Under the pieces are notes generated by a model. The model saw only the letters and a list, made by a program, of their open reading frames with translations. It was not told the DNA's origin and did no database searches. Made by a program: the position numbers and the translations under genes. 64,000 bases of DNA from Actinokineospora sp. NBRC 105648 (GTDB lineage: Bacteria; Actinomycetota; Actinomycetes; Mycobacteriales; Pseudonocardiaceae): NCBI RefSeq assembly GCF_030269645.1, contig NZ_BSTR01000008.1, positions 1 through 64,000 on the forward strand. Direction: 5' to 3'. Positions 28,592-36,715 of the stretch are shown one piece after another. The number at the start of each line of letters is the position of its first letter. The stretch's first letter is position 1.

Positions 28592-29085
28592 AGCGCCTCC
28601 ATGGCACACGTCGCGGTGAACTGGGCGCGCAAAGTGGCCACGGCGCGCGAGATGTGGCTGCGCACGGTGACCGCCGAGCAGCGCAGCTCTTCGGCGATCT
28701 CGGCGTCGGTGCGGTTGTCGTAGTAGCGCAGGACCACCGCGGCCCGCTGCTTGCGCGGCAGCCGGGCGATGCCGGCCAAGAGCACCTCGCGGTCGTCCAC
28801 CCCGCCGGTGGGATCGGCCACCGCCGGGGTCAGCTCGGCGATGGCGGTGCTGGGGAACACCAGGTCACGGGTGCGCCGCCGCCAGGACAGGAACTCGTTG
28901 GTGACCATGCGCTTGACGTAGGCGGCGGGCAGGTCGACCCGCGAGATCCGGTCCCACCGCTGCTGCGCGCGCAACACCACCTCCTGCACGATGTCCTGCG
29001 CCTGGTGCGGGTCGCAGGTCAGCGTGGTCGCGTAGCGCAGCAGCGGATCGAGCCGCTCGGCGAGGAAGGCCTCGAAAGTGTCCAC
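28588..29085 (-). CDS. SigE-family (ECF) RNA polymerase sigma factor
   Basis: A 165-residue group 4 sigma factor, closely similar to the one at 27048 (shared LTCDPHQAQDIVQ, RMVTNEFLSWRRR, ARLPRKQRAAVVLRYY). I chose GTG 29085 because it gives the same length as the paralogue, VDTFEAFLAERL aligns with SFEEFVRDRT, and AGGGGA stands seven bases upstream. A longer frame starting ATG 29154 would overlap the iclR start on the other strand. The promoter must lie in the short region shared with iclR. Confidence 0.88.
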   Translation of the reverse strand: MDTFEAFLAERLDPLLRYATTLTCDPHQAQDIVQEVVLRAQQRWDRISRVDLPAAYVKRMVTNEFLSWRRRTRDLVFPSTAIAELTPAVADPTGGVDDREVLLAGIARLPRKQRAAVVLRYYDNRTDAEIAEELRCSAVTVRSHISRAVATLRAQFTATCAMEAL

Positions 29086-29154
29086 CGCGTCGTCCCCTGT
29101 CTTCGTCCTCCAACGCGCGGGGGCCGCTGGTTGTTGAGTCGTAGGCTGCGGCAT

Positions 29155-29937
29155 ATGGGTGACAGCAGCGACGTACCCGCGCTGCGGCGGGGGCTGGCCG
29201 TGCTGCGCCTGCTGGCAGGCCGAGCAGGCCCGGTGGCGGCGGCAGCGGTGGCGCGCGAACTCGGCCTGCCCCGTTCGACGACCTACCACCTGCTGGGAGA
29301 GCTCGTCGACGCGGGCTTCGTGACACACCTGCCCGAAGACCGCCGCTACGCATTGGGCGTGGCGGCGTTCGAACTCGGCTCGGCCTACCTCCGGCACGAC
29401 CCGCTGGAACGCCTGGCCCGACCAGTCCTGTCCCGGCTGATCGCCCGAACGGGTCACACAGCCCATTTGGGTGTCCTGCACGGACGCGAAGCGTTGTACC
29501 TGCTGCGCGAACAACCGGCCCACCCGCACACGGTGGTGACGGACGTCGGGGTGCGGCTACCCGCACACCTGCCCGCGTCCGGCCGGGCGATGCTGGCGCA
29601 CTTGCCCGCCGCCCAGGTGCGGGCCCTGTTCCCGGCCAGGTCGTCCTTTGTGGACAGAACAGGCCGGGGCCCGACCCACCTACCCGCCCTGCGCGGCGTC
29701 CTGACGGTGGAACGCCGTCGCGGCTGGGCCGTCGAGGACGGCTACGTGACCCCGGGTTTCGCCTCGGTGGCGGCGGCGGTGCTGGACCACACCGGTCACC
29801 CGGTGGCCGCGATCAGCACGACGTTCCGGCACACGTGCCCGACCGAGGTGGAATGCGGGGAGCACTGGCCAGACCTGGCCGAGGAGACCCGCCGGGCGGC
29901 GGTGGAGCTGAGCGGCCGGATCGGCGGCCAGAAATAA
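29155..29937 (+). CDS. IclR-family transcriptional regulator, probable HutR
   Basis: A 260-residue regulator. N-terminal winged helix (ALRRGLAVLRLLAG ... LGLPRSTTYHLLGELVDAGF) and a C-terminal IclR effector domain (LGVLHGREALYLL ... GRAMLAHLPAAQVRAL). IclR-type HutR activates hut genes in Corynebacterium resistens. The operator at 24907, 4 kb away, matches that motif, so this gene is a good HutR candidate; other targets cannot be excluded. ATG 29155 has only a weak binding site. It diverges from the sigma operon with 69 bp between the starts. Confidence 0.8.
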   Translation: MGDSSDVPALRRGLAVLRLLAGRAGPVAAAAVARELGLPRSTTYHLLGELVDAGFVTHLPEDRRYALGVAAFELGSAYLRHDPLERLARPVLSRLIARTGHTAHLGVLHGREALYLLREQPAHPHTVVTDVGVRLPAHLPASGRAMLAHLPAAQVRALFPARSSFVDRTGRGPTHLPALRGVLTVERRRGWAVEDGYVTPGFASVAAAVLDHTGHPVAAISTTFRHTCPTEVECGEHWPDLAEETRRAAVELSGRIGGQK

Positions 29938-29938
29938 C

Positions 29939-29971
29939 CGGAAGCCCCCGCCACCGAGGCGAGGGCTTCCG
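29939..29971 (+). terminator. Hairpin after the iclR gene
   Basis: cggaagccc (29939-29947) pairs with gggcttccg (29963-29971) starting 2 bp after the stop codon. It lies between convergent genes and may serve both. Confidence 0.7.
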
Positions 29972-29998
29972 TTGTGCGACTACGACTTGACTGCGCGA

Positions 29999-30181
29999 CT
30001 AGGACTTGACGTGCGCGACGAGCGCCGCGAACCCGGCGGCGGACACCGCCACCGGCTGCCCGGCGGGGAACTTGGAGTCCCGCACCCCAGCGACGCCACC
30101 GACCAGCGCCACCTCCACGCACTGGCCGTTGGCGCTGCTCTTGGAGCTCTTGCGCCAAACAGCCTGGGAGAAATCAATCAT
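29999..30181 (-). CDS. DUF397 protein
   Basis: Sixty residues: FSQAVWRKSSKSSANGQCVE, VALVGGVAGVRDSKFPAGQP, then AAGFAALVAHVKS. This is the standard DUF397 sequence of actinomycetes. Family members partner with Scr1/WhiJ-type XRE regulators and influence differentiation in Streptomyces. The ATG overlaps the stop of the DUF397 gene before it (ATGA). A 17-19-bp duplication at the 3' end repeats the last codons and the stop. Confidence 0.92.
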   Translation of the reverse strand: MIDFSQAVWRKSSKSSANGQCVEVALVGGVAGVRDSKFPAGQPVAVSAAGFAALVAHVKS

Positions 30182-30384
30182 GACTGGCCCCTAGGCCCAG
30201 TGGCCACGTGCGCGACCAAGGCCGCGAACCCGGGCCGGGACAACAGGACCGGCTCACCATCCGGGATCTTGGAATCCCGAACCGCGGCAGCGCCCGCCAG
30301 AAGCGCCACCTCAACACACTCACCATTGCCGCTGCTCTTGGAACTCTTGCGCCAAACAGCCTGAGACAAGTCGAAGTTGGTCAT
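30178..30384 (-). CDS. DUF397 protein
   Basis: Sixty-eight residues with the same core (LSQAVWRKSSKSSGNGECVE, RDSKIPDGEPV, FAALVAHV) as the next gene, from which it probably arose by tandem duplication. The ATG at 30384 is 13 bp after the Scr1-like regulator gene; its stop overlaps the second DUF397 gene. DUF397 proteins are small partners of the XRE/DUF5753 regulators; the molecular role is not settled. Confidence 0.92.
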   Translation of the reverse strand: MTNFDLSQAVWRKSSKSSGNGECVEVALLAGAAAVRDSKIPDGEPVLLSRPGFAALVAHVATGPRGQS

Positions 30385-30397
30385 GTCTGCTTCCTCC

Positions 30398-31204
30398 TCA
30401 CTCCACGCGGTGCGCCAACTCGGCCAGCAGGCTTGTCGAGCCCGCAGGACTCCTGGCGACCGCCCGCAGGTGATCGAAGATCGTCGTGTATCGGCGCACG
30501 TCGGCATCAGATTCCAGGAACAGGTCACCGGCCATGCTGTCGATGTAGATCAAGTCGGTGTCCATCGGGTCGTCGAAATCCATGAGCGCGAACGACCCTG
30601 GCATGCCTGCGTGCGCACCAGCAGCGTAATCGATCACCTGCAGGGTGACATTGGGCTGCGCGCTCACCTCGATCAGCCGATTGAGCTGGTCGCGCATCAC
30701 GCTCGGCCCACCGACGAGCCGGTGCAGGGCGGCCTCGTCGATGATCGCCCACAGTCGCAGGGGCAAGTCACCGACGAGGAGCCTCTGGCGTTCCATTCGC
30801 GCCTGCACTCGATCTTCCACATCCTGGGCGCCGGCCTGCGGCAGCACGCCCTGGACGACCGGCCGGGCGTAGGCTTCCGTTTGCAGAAGGCCGGGGACGA
30901 ACAGTGACTGGTAGTTGCGCAGAGAATGCGCTTCGGCCTCGAAGCTGATGTAGGCGGTGTACTCCTCGGGCAGGTCCGTGTGGAACGGCCGCAGCCAGCC
31001 CTGCTTGGTGGCGTCCTTGGACAGCTCCACCAACTGGGTCCGTTGCTCGCCCTGGGTGCCGTAGAGGTTCAGCAGCGACATCAGCGTGCGCATCTGCGGC
31101 TTGGCCCGGGCCGTCTCGATCCGGTAGAGCGTGACGTTGTTGATCCCGGTCTGCTCGGCGACGTCTTCCCGGCTCAGGTCCGTCGTCGCGCTCAGGCGGC
31201 GCAA
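30398..31204 (-). CDS. XRE-family regulator with DUF5753 (Scr1/WhiJ-like)
   Basis: At least 268 residues. N-terminal HTH (TDLSREDVAEQTGINNVTLY, RIETARAKPQ) and a C-terminal DUF5753 domain (FEAEAHSLRNYQSLFVPGLL, RLLVGDLPLRLWAIIDEAAL, YIDSMAGDLFLE). The TTG at 31204 is the only start I can place, but family-like sequence (RRAGRRLRRLAAEL) continues in frame for about 13 residues to near 31246, with no ATG or GTG. The true start may be a rare codon, or the gene may have lost its start. The family pairs with DUF397 proteins, two of which follow directly. Confidence 0.85.
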   Translation of the reverse strand: MRRLSATTDLSREDVAEQTGINNVTLYRIETARAKPQMRTLMSLLNLYGTQGEQRTQLVELSKDATKQGWLRPFHTDLPEEYTAYISFEAEAHSLRNYQSLFVPGLLQTEAYARPVVQGVLPQAGAQDVEDRVQARMERQRLLVGDLPLRLWAIIDEAALHRLVGGPSVMRDQLNRLIEVSAQPNVTLQVIDYAAGAHAGMPGSFALMDFDDPMDTDLIYIDSMAGDLFLESDADVRRYTTIFDHLRAVARSPAGSTSLLAELAHRVE

Positions 31205-31309
31205 CTCGGCCGCCAGTCGCCGCAGCCGGCGCCCTGCTCGGCGTGTGCCGAGGCGATCGCCTGACCGGCACCCGCCCGCGAACTCCCCGATCAGCGGGCA
31301 GAACCCGCC

Positions 31310-32044
31310 CTAGCTGGGCCACGTGTCGAACGGAGTGAGCTCGACGGTCACGAAGGGGGGTTCGTCGGCGAAGTCCGCGCTGATGCGGTCGGGCCGCCGT
31401 TCGCGCACGGCGGTGGCTTCCCCGCTCTCCTCCTGCCTACGCCGCTTGCCCGACGAGCCGAGGTAGGAGCCCGTCCAGTAGCAGATCCAGGCGCTGGCGA
31501 AGCCGTACAGGTACGTGAACGGGTTCGACGGCCCCTCCACCGCCATCGGGACGAAGAGCGTGAGGGGGATCGCCAGCCCCACGATCCCGTACACCTTGGC
31601 CCACACCTCCTGGGGCTTGCCGAGTTCGGCGTCGGCCAGGTCCGCGTCGGCGACGTGGCCGCCGAGGTGGACCATGGCGTCGGTCAGGTGGCGGGCGAGC
31701 AGCTCCGCCGCGGCCTGTTCGGTGAGTGCCGGATCATCGCGCCGGGCGTCGAACACCTTGACCAGGGCGGCGCCCAGGTAGACCCACAGCGTCCCCTCGA
31801 TCACGGTGTGGTTCTGGACGGCTCCGGTCCCCACCCGCCGGAGGAGCCGCACCGAGACCCCCGACGCCTTCCAGCGTCCCGCCCCGACCCGGCGCAGGAA
31901 GTCGCGGTAGGCGCCCATGTCCACCCGCAGCGAGGCGATGTAGGCGCGCGGGTCGAGGTGGCCACCACCGAACAGGTGCACCTCGGCCGACTCCGCACGG
32001 CCGGTCAGGTCGACCTCCACGACCTCGTCGACACGCTTGTCCAC
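31310..32044 (-). CDS. Two-helix membrane protein of unknown family (tandem paralogue 1)
   Basis: A 244-residue protein. N-terminus VDKRVDEVVEVDLTG, then SLRVDMGAYRDFLRRVG and a central domain; two membrane helices near residues 160-205 (IVGLAIPLTLFVPMAV; YLYGFASAWICYW); a basic patch; and a cytosolic tail ending ADEPPFVTVELTPFDTWP. The family is not recognised. The 5' neighbour is a paralogue 27 bp away sharing both ends. I chose GTG 32044, which has GGAGG five bases upstream, over an in-frame GTG at 32056. It precedes the Scr1-like regulator on the same strand. Confidence 0.7.
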   Translation of the reverse strand: MDKRVDEVVEVDLTGRAESAEVHLFGGGHLDPRAYIASLRVDMGAYRDFLRRVGAGRWKASGVSVRLLRRVGTGAVQNHTVIEGTLWVYLGAALVKVFDARRDDPALTEQAAAELLARHLTDAMVHLGGHVADADLADAELGKPQEVWAKVYGIVGLAIPLTLFVPMAVEGPSNPFTYLYGFASAWICYWTGSYLGSSGKRRRQEESGEATAVRERRPDRISADFADEPPFVTVELTPFDTWPS

Positions 32045-32071
32045 GCACGCCTCCACTCCAGCGGGACCGGG

Positions 32072-32815
32072 TCAGTGCTGACGGGGCCAGGTGTCGAAGG
32101 GAGTCAGCTCGACGGTCACGAACGGGGGCTCGTCGGCGTACTCCGCGCTCACCTGGTCCGGCCACCTCTCGTGCACCGTGCGCAGTTCCCCGCTCTCGGA
32201 CTGCGCTCGGAGCTGGAGCAGGTGCCCCAAGGACGCACCCAGCCCGTAGCCCATGAGCACGGCGAAGTAGGCGTAGCCGTAGGTGAGCAGGCCGACCAGG
32301 CTCAGCTCGCCCAGCAACGGGGTGAAGATCGCGAAGCCGATGACCGCCCCGATGGTCCCGAGCGCCCTGGACAAGATCCTCTGCGGCTTCGCCAGCTCCT
32401 CGGTCGAGGCCTCCCGGCCGCTGAGGTGACCGCCGAGGTGGATCATCGCGTCGGACAGGTCGCGGGCGAGCAGCGCGGCCCCGGCCGACTCGGTGAGCCC
32501 CGGATCGGCGCCACGGGCCTCGGACAACCGGACCAGGGCGGCGCCCAGGTAGATCTGCAAGGTCTCCCCGTGCACCTGGTGGCGGTGGACGACGCCCTCC
32601 CCCACCTCCCGGAACAACCGCACCGCGACTCGGGACGCCTGGCCGGGCAGCACCCCGAGTCGGCGCAGGAAGTCCCGGTAGGCCCCCATGTCCACCCGCA
32701 GCGAGGCGAGGTAGTGCGCGGGCTCGAGCGGCCCCTTGCCGAACAGGTGCGCCTTGGCCCACTGCGTACCGCCGGTGAGGTCGACCTCGACGACCCCGTC
32801 CACGCGCTTGTCCAC
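32072..32815 (-). CDS. Two-helix membrane protein of unknown family (tandem paralogue 2)
   Basis: A 247-residue paralogue of the next gene. Conserved elements: MDKRVDGVVEVDLTG, SLRVDMGAYRDFLRRLG, GETLQIYLGAALVRL, LARDLSDAMIHLGGHL, two hydrophobic helices (TIGAVIGFAIFTPLLG; LLTYGYAYFAVLMGYGLG) and the tail YADEPPFVTVELTPFDTWP. The middle and the helices have diverged while the two ends are nearly fixed, as if they bind a shared partner. It is the first gene of a probable five-gene operon with its paralogue, the Scr1-like regulator and two DUF397 genes. GTG start at 32815. Confidence 0.7.
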   Translation of the reverse strand: MDKRVDGVVEVDLTGGTQWAKAHLFGKGPLEPAHYLASLRVDMGAYRDFLRRLGVLPGQASRVAVRLFREVGEGVVHRHQVHGETLQIYLGAALVRLSEARGADPGLTESAGAALLARDLSDAMIHLGGHLSGREASTEELAKPQRILSRALGTIGAVIGFAIFTPLLGELSLVGLLTYGYAYFAVLMGYGLGASLGHLLQLRAQSESGELRTVHERWPDQVSAEYADEPPFVTVELTPFDTWPRQH

Positions 32816-32938
32816 CCACGCCCCCGTTCCCGCGAACCAGGGACCCAGTCCTACCAGTGATCATCCGCGGCCGAGGGCGGTTCGGCGCGCTGTCGCCCAC
32901 CTGCCGCACAGTGGTCCACACCACCCCTGGACATGGCG

Positions 32939-32970
32939 GGGCCCGCGCCACCGGGTGGTGGCGCGGGCCC
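32939..32970 (-). terminator. Hairpin after the osmoprotectant ABC operon
   Basis: A perfect 14-bp GC-rich stem, 32939-32952 with 32957-32970, and a 4-nt loop. It starts 15 bp after the stop codon of the binding-protein gene. No T-run follows. Confidence 0.8.
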
Positions 32971-32985
32971 GGTGAGCCGTGCGGC

Positions 32986-33915
32986 TCAGATGCCTGCCGA
33001 GGTCAGCCAGTCCTTGGCGACCTTCGAGGCGTCCGGCTTGTCCGGCGCGCTGAGCTTGCCGTTGAGCTCGATCAGCACCTCGGTGGTGAGCTTGGCCGAG
33101 ATGGCGTTGAGCACCTTCTTGACCGTGTCGTCGGCCTTGGCCTTGTTCACCAGCGGCACCACGTTCTGCGCGGCGAAGTTGGACTTCGGGTCGTCGAGCA
33201 CCACGAAGTCGTTCGCCTTGATCGACGGGTCGGTGGTGAACAGGTCGGCCGCCTGCACCGCCCCGGTCTTGAGCGCGTCGACGGTCAGCGGGCCGCCGAC
33301 GTCGAGCGACTTGTACTCCTTGACCTCGAGGTTGTAGCTCTCCTTGAGGCCCGGGAGGCCGTCGGCGCGCTTCTGGAACTCCGGCGGGCCGCCGAAGACG
33401 ACCGAGCCGGTCTTGGCCAGGTCCTCGATCGTCTTGAGGCTGAGCTTGCCTGCGGTCTCCTTGGTGACGACCACCGCGTCCTTGTCCTCGGCCGCCGACT
33501 TCTCCAGCACGGTCAGCTGCGCGGGCAGCTTGCCCTGCAGCGCCTGGTAGACCTCGTCCTCGGCGGTCTGCTTGGCGGTCTTGTCGATGTAGGTGAGCAG
33601 GGTGCCGGTGTACTCCGGGATCAGGTCGATGGACCCGTCCTGCAGGCCCGGGTAGTAGGTCTCCCGGCTGCCGATGTTGAGCTTCTTGGTGACCTTGACG
33701 CCGGTCTTCTCCAGGGCGGCCGCGTAGATCTCGGCGATCAGCGTGCTCTCCGGGAAGTTCGCCGAGCCGACGACGATGGTGCCGGTGGGCGCGGGTGATC
33801 CGGTCGCCGCGCCCGAGGTCTGGTTGTTGGCCAGCGGGTCCGACGAACCCCCGCACGCCGTCAGGGTCAGCGTGGCCGCCACCGCGGTCGCCACGCCGGC
33901 GAGTACGCGCTTCAT
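32986..33915 (-). CDS. opuCC: Osmoprotectant ABC transporter substrate-binding lipoprotein
   Basis: A 309-residue lipoprotein with signal peptide and lipobox LTAC (Cys about 21). The OpuAC-type domain contains GTIVVGSANFPESTLIAEIY, GLQDGSIDLIPEYTGTLL and FTTDPSIKANDFVVLDDP. It should capture glycine betaine, choline or related compatible solutes outside the membrane. It is the last of four genes; 30 bp separate it from the permease gene before it. Substrate specificity cannot be read from the sequence. Confidence 0.92.
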   Translation of the reverse strand: MKRVLAGVATAVAATLTLTACGGSSDPLANNQTSGAATGSPAPTGTIVVGSANFPESTLIAEIYAAALEKTGVKVTKKLNIGSRETYYPGLQDGSIDLIPEYTGTLLTYIDKTAKQTAEDEVYQALQGKLPAQLTVLEKSAAEDKDAVVVTKETAGKLSLKTIEDLAKTGSVVFGGPPEFQKRADGLPGLKESYNLEVKEYKSLDVGGPLTVDALKTGAVQAADLFTTDPSIKANDFVVLDDPKSNFAAQNVVPLVNKAKADDTVKKVLNAISAKLTTEVLIELNGKLSAPDKPDASKVAKDWLTSAGI

Positions 33916-33945
33916 CGAGGGTGTCTCCTTGGGTCGGTCGATCTC

Positions 33946-34656
33946 TCAGCTAGCACGGGAACGCCCGCGCGTCTTGGGTTTGCGCAGCCCCGGCGAGACG
34001 ACGAGCCACTGCACGCCGGAGAGCACCAGTTCCACCACGATGGCCAGCCCGGCGATGAGCACCGCGCCCGCGGCCATCTGGTCGTATTCCCGGAAGGCGT
34101 TGCCGTCGACCACGAACCGGCCCAGCCCGCCCAGCGACACCGCGGCCGCGATGCTCGCGGTGGCGATGACCTGCAGGGTGGCGGCCCGGATCGAGCCCAG
34201 GATCAGCGGCAGCGCGTTGGGCAGCTCCACCTTCCACAGGATCTCCCACTCGCGCATGCCCATGCCGCGGGCGGCGTCGACCACCGCTCGGTCGACGTTG
34301 CGGACCCCGGCGTAGGTGCCCGCGAGCAGGACCGGGACGGCCATCGACACCAGCGCGATCGTCAGCGCCTGCACCGCCAGCAGCACGCCCATCGCCAGCA
34401 CCAGCAGGATCAGCAGCCCCAGTTCGGGCAGCGCGCGGAAGGAGTTGACGATGCCGACGACCACGGTGCCGCCGCGGCCGGTGTGCCCGATGTAGGCGCC
34501 CAGCGGGATGGCGACCAGCGCCGAGACCAGGACGGCGAGCCCGGTGTACTGCAGGTGCTCGCCGAGGCGCTGCGGGATGCCCGCGATGCCGAGCGTGGTC
34601 TTCCAGTGGTCCGGGTCGGTCAGCCAGTCGACGACCTGGGTGAACACGTTGCTCAT
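33946..34656 (-). CDS. opuCD: Osmoprotectant ABC transporter permease
   Basis: A 236-residue permease with five or six helices (LAVLVSALVAIPLGAYIGHT; FRALPELGLLILLVLAMGV) and the EAA loop region (VDAARGMGMREWEILWKVEL-P-NALPLI) that docks the ATPase. The ATG at 34656 overlaps the stop of the other permease (ATGA); an in-frame start 30 bp upstream is possible but would increase the overlap. Confidence 0.92.
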   Translation of the reverse strand: MSNVFTQVVDWLTDPDHWKTTLGIAGIPQRLGEHLQYTGLAVLVSALVAIPLGAYIGHTGRGGTVVVGIVNSFRALPELGLLILLVLAMGVLLAVQALTIALVSMAVPVLLAGTYAGVRNVDRAVVDAARGMGMREWEILWKVELPNALPLILGSIRAATLQVIATASIAAAVSLGGLGRFVVDGNAFREYDQMAAGAVLIAGLAIVVELVLSGVQWLVVSPGLRKPKTRGRSRAS

Positions 34657-35306
34657 CGGCTGCCCCCCGGCCGCGAGCGCGCCCACGGTGTCAGCGCCCG
34701 GCCCGCGAGCGCGAGCAGCAGGTCGACCAGCAGCGCGAGCACGACGATCAGCACGATGCCGGAGATGATCTCCGGGTAGTTCGGCGGCGACTGCGCGCCG
34801 TGCAGCAGGAAGTAGCCCAGGCCGCCGACGCCGATGATCTGCCCGACGGCCACCAGGCTGATGTTGGACACCGCGGCCACCCGCAGCCCGGCGACCATGA
34901 CCGGGATGGCCAGCGGCAGCTCGACGGCGAAGAACCGGCCCACCGCGCGGTAGCCCATCGCGGTGGCGGCGGCGATGACCGGCTCCGGCACCGCGGCCAG
35001 CGCGTCGGCGATCGAGCGCACCAGCAGCGCCACGGTGTAGACGGTCAGCGCGACCTGCACGTTGAGCGGGTCGAGGATCTGGGTGCCGATGAGCAGCGGC
35101 ATCATCACGAACAGCGCCAGCGACGGGATCGTGTAGAGCAGCCCGGACACCGGCACCAGGACCAGCCGGGCGATCCGCCAGCGGTTGGCGGCCCAGCCCA
35201 GCGGCAGCGAGAGCAGCAGCCCGACGAGCACCGGCAGCAGCGCCAGCCGCAGGTGCTCCAGGCTCACCGTGAACAGCTCGTCGGCGTGGTCGGCGACCCA
35301 GTTCAC
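34653..35306 (-). CDS. opuCB: Osmoprotectant ABC transporter permease
   Basis: A 217-residue permease (VLVGLLLSLPLGWAANRW; LYTIPSLALFVMMPLLIG) with the EAA loop AAATAMGYRAVGRFFAVELP. The GTG start at 35306 overlaps the ATPase stop codon and its stop overlaps the second permease. The two permeases are paralogues and would form the heterodimeric channel. Confidence 0.92.
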   Translation of the reverse strand: MNWVADHADELFTVSLEHLRLALLPVLVGLLLSLPLGWAANRWRIARLVLVPVSGLLYTIPSLALFVMMPLLIGTQILDPLNVQVALTVYTVALLVRSIADALAAVPEPVIAAATAMGYRAVGRFFAVELPLAIPVMVAGLRVAAVSNISLVAVGQIIGVGGLGYFLLHGAQSPPNYPEIISGIVLIVVLALLVDLLLALAGRALTPWARSRPGGSR

Positions 35307-36433
35307 AGCGGCACCTCGCCCGCCTGCCGGGCCTTCGCCAGCGCCGCGAGCACCGACTCGGCGGTGACCGCGCCGACCAGCGCGCCCTCGCCGTCGACGG
35401 TGATGCCCAGCGCGGCGGGCGAGCTCAGCGCCGCGTCCAGCGCGGTGCGCAGCGAGCCCGCCTTGCCCTCGGCGTCGGCCACGTAGAGCGAGCCACCGGA
35501 GACCAGCCACTCGCGCCGGACCTGGCCCTCCACAGTGGACAAGGACACTTCGGACACCCAGCCGACCGGCCTGCGGGTGTCGTCGACCACCACCGCCCAG
35601 CCGCCTTCCAGGGCGCGGCGCGCTTCGTCCACTGTGGCGCCGAGGGCGACCGCGGCCACCGGCTTGACCTCGATCCCGTGCGCGGACAGGAATCCGAGCG
35701 CGCGGTAGCCGCGGTCGCGGCCGACGAAGGAGGCGACGAAGTCGTCGACCGGCTTGGCCAGCAGCGCCGAGGGCGAGTCGTACTGGGCCAGCTGCCCGCC
35801 GACCCGCAGCACCGCCACCTTGTCGCCGAGCTTGATCGCCTCGTCGATGTCGTGGGTGACGAACACGATGGTCTTGCCCAGCTCGGACTGCAGCCGCAGC
35901 AGCTCGTCCTGCAGGTCGTCGCGCACGATCGGGTCGACGGCGCTGAACGGCTCGTCCATCAGCAGCACCGGCGGGTCGGCGGCGAGCGCCCGGGCCACGC
36001 CGACGCGCTGCTGCTGCCCGCCGGAGAGCTGCCCGGGATAGCGCTTGCCCATCTCGGCGGGCAGTCCGACCGTCTCGAGCAGCTCGGCGGCCCGCTTGCG
36101 CGCGGCCGCCTTCTTGGTGCCCAGCAGGATCGGCACGGTGGCCACGTTGTCCAGCACGGAGCGGTGCGGGAACAGCCCGGCGTTCTGGATGACGTAGCCG
36201 ATGCCGCGCCGCAGCGCCGCGGCGGGCTGGTCGCGGATGTCCTTGCCGTCGAGCAGGATCGTGCCGGAACTGGCCTCGACCATCCGGTTGATCATGCGCA
36301 GGGACGTCGTCTTGCCGCACCCCGACGGGCCGACGAGAACGGTCACGCGCCCGTCCTCGATGGTGAGGTCGAGGTGGTCCACCGCCACCGTGCCATCGTC
36401 GTAACGCTTGGTCACGGCCTGGAACTCGATCAC
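35303..36433 (-). CDS. opuCA: Osmoprotectant ABC transporter ATPase with C-terminal CBS-like region
   Basis: A 376-residue ATPase. Walker A GPSGCGKTTS, signature LSGGQQQRVGVARALA, Walker B VLLMDEPFSAVDP, and switch His in FVTHDIDEA. About 110 residues after the ATPase domain resemble a CBS pair (GWAVVVDDTRRPVGWVSE; ALGITVDGEGALVGAVTAES), which in OpuA-type systems senses ionic strength or c-di-AMP. First gene of the operon, starting at GTG 36433; it diverges from the gene at 36716 across 282 bp that contain the promoters. Confidence 0.93.
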   Translation of the reverse strand: MIEFQAVTKRYDDGTVAVDHLDLTIEDGRVTVLVGPSGCGKTTSLRMINRMVEASSGTILLDGKDIRDQPAAALRRGIGYVIQNAGLFPHRSVLDNVATVPILLGTKKAAARKRAAELLETVGLPAEMGKRYPGQLSGGQQQRVGVARALAADPPVLLMDEPFSAVDPIVRDDLQDELLRLQSELGKTIVFVTHDIDEAIKLGDKVAVLRVGGQLAQYDSPSALLAKPVDDFVASFVGRDRGYRALGFLSAHGIEVKPVAAVALGATVDEARRALEGGWAVVVDDTRRPVGWVSEVSLSTVEGQVRREWLVSGGSLYVADAEGKAGSLRTALDAALSSPAALGITVDGEGALVGAVTAESVLAALAKARQAGEVPL

Positions 36434-36715
36434 TCGGGCCCCCCGGGTCGAGACGGCTCCTTGCCAGCCGTTGATCGCCCGACCTTAGCCCGAACGACTG
36501 ACACCGGCAGGCTGTTCCACCATATGACCGGGTGCTGACCAGGGGTACACCCCGGTTGTGCGAACGCTCACACCGGTGAACCGCGTGGCAGAGCGGTTTT
36601 GACCGGTGCGGAATCGGGCGTGCGGCCACCACCGTGCTCACCTGGCCGGCGGAATATCGTCCGCGCGCACCCCTGAGCCCACCAGGTCGACTGCCCTGCC
36701 TACGCTCCCTGGGTT

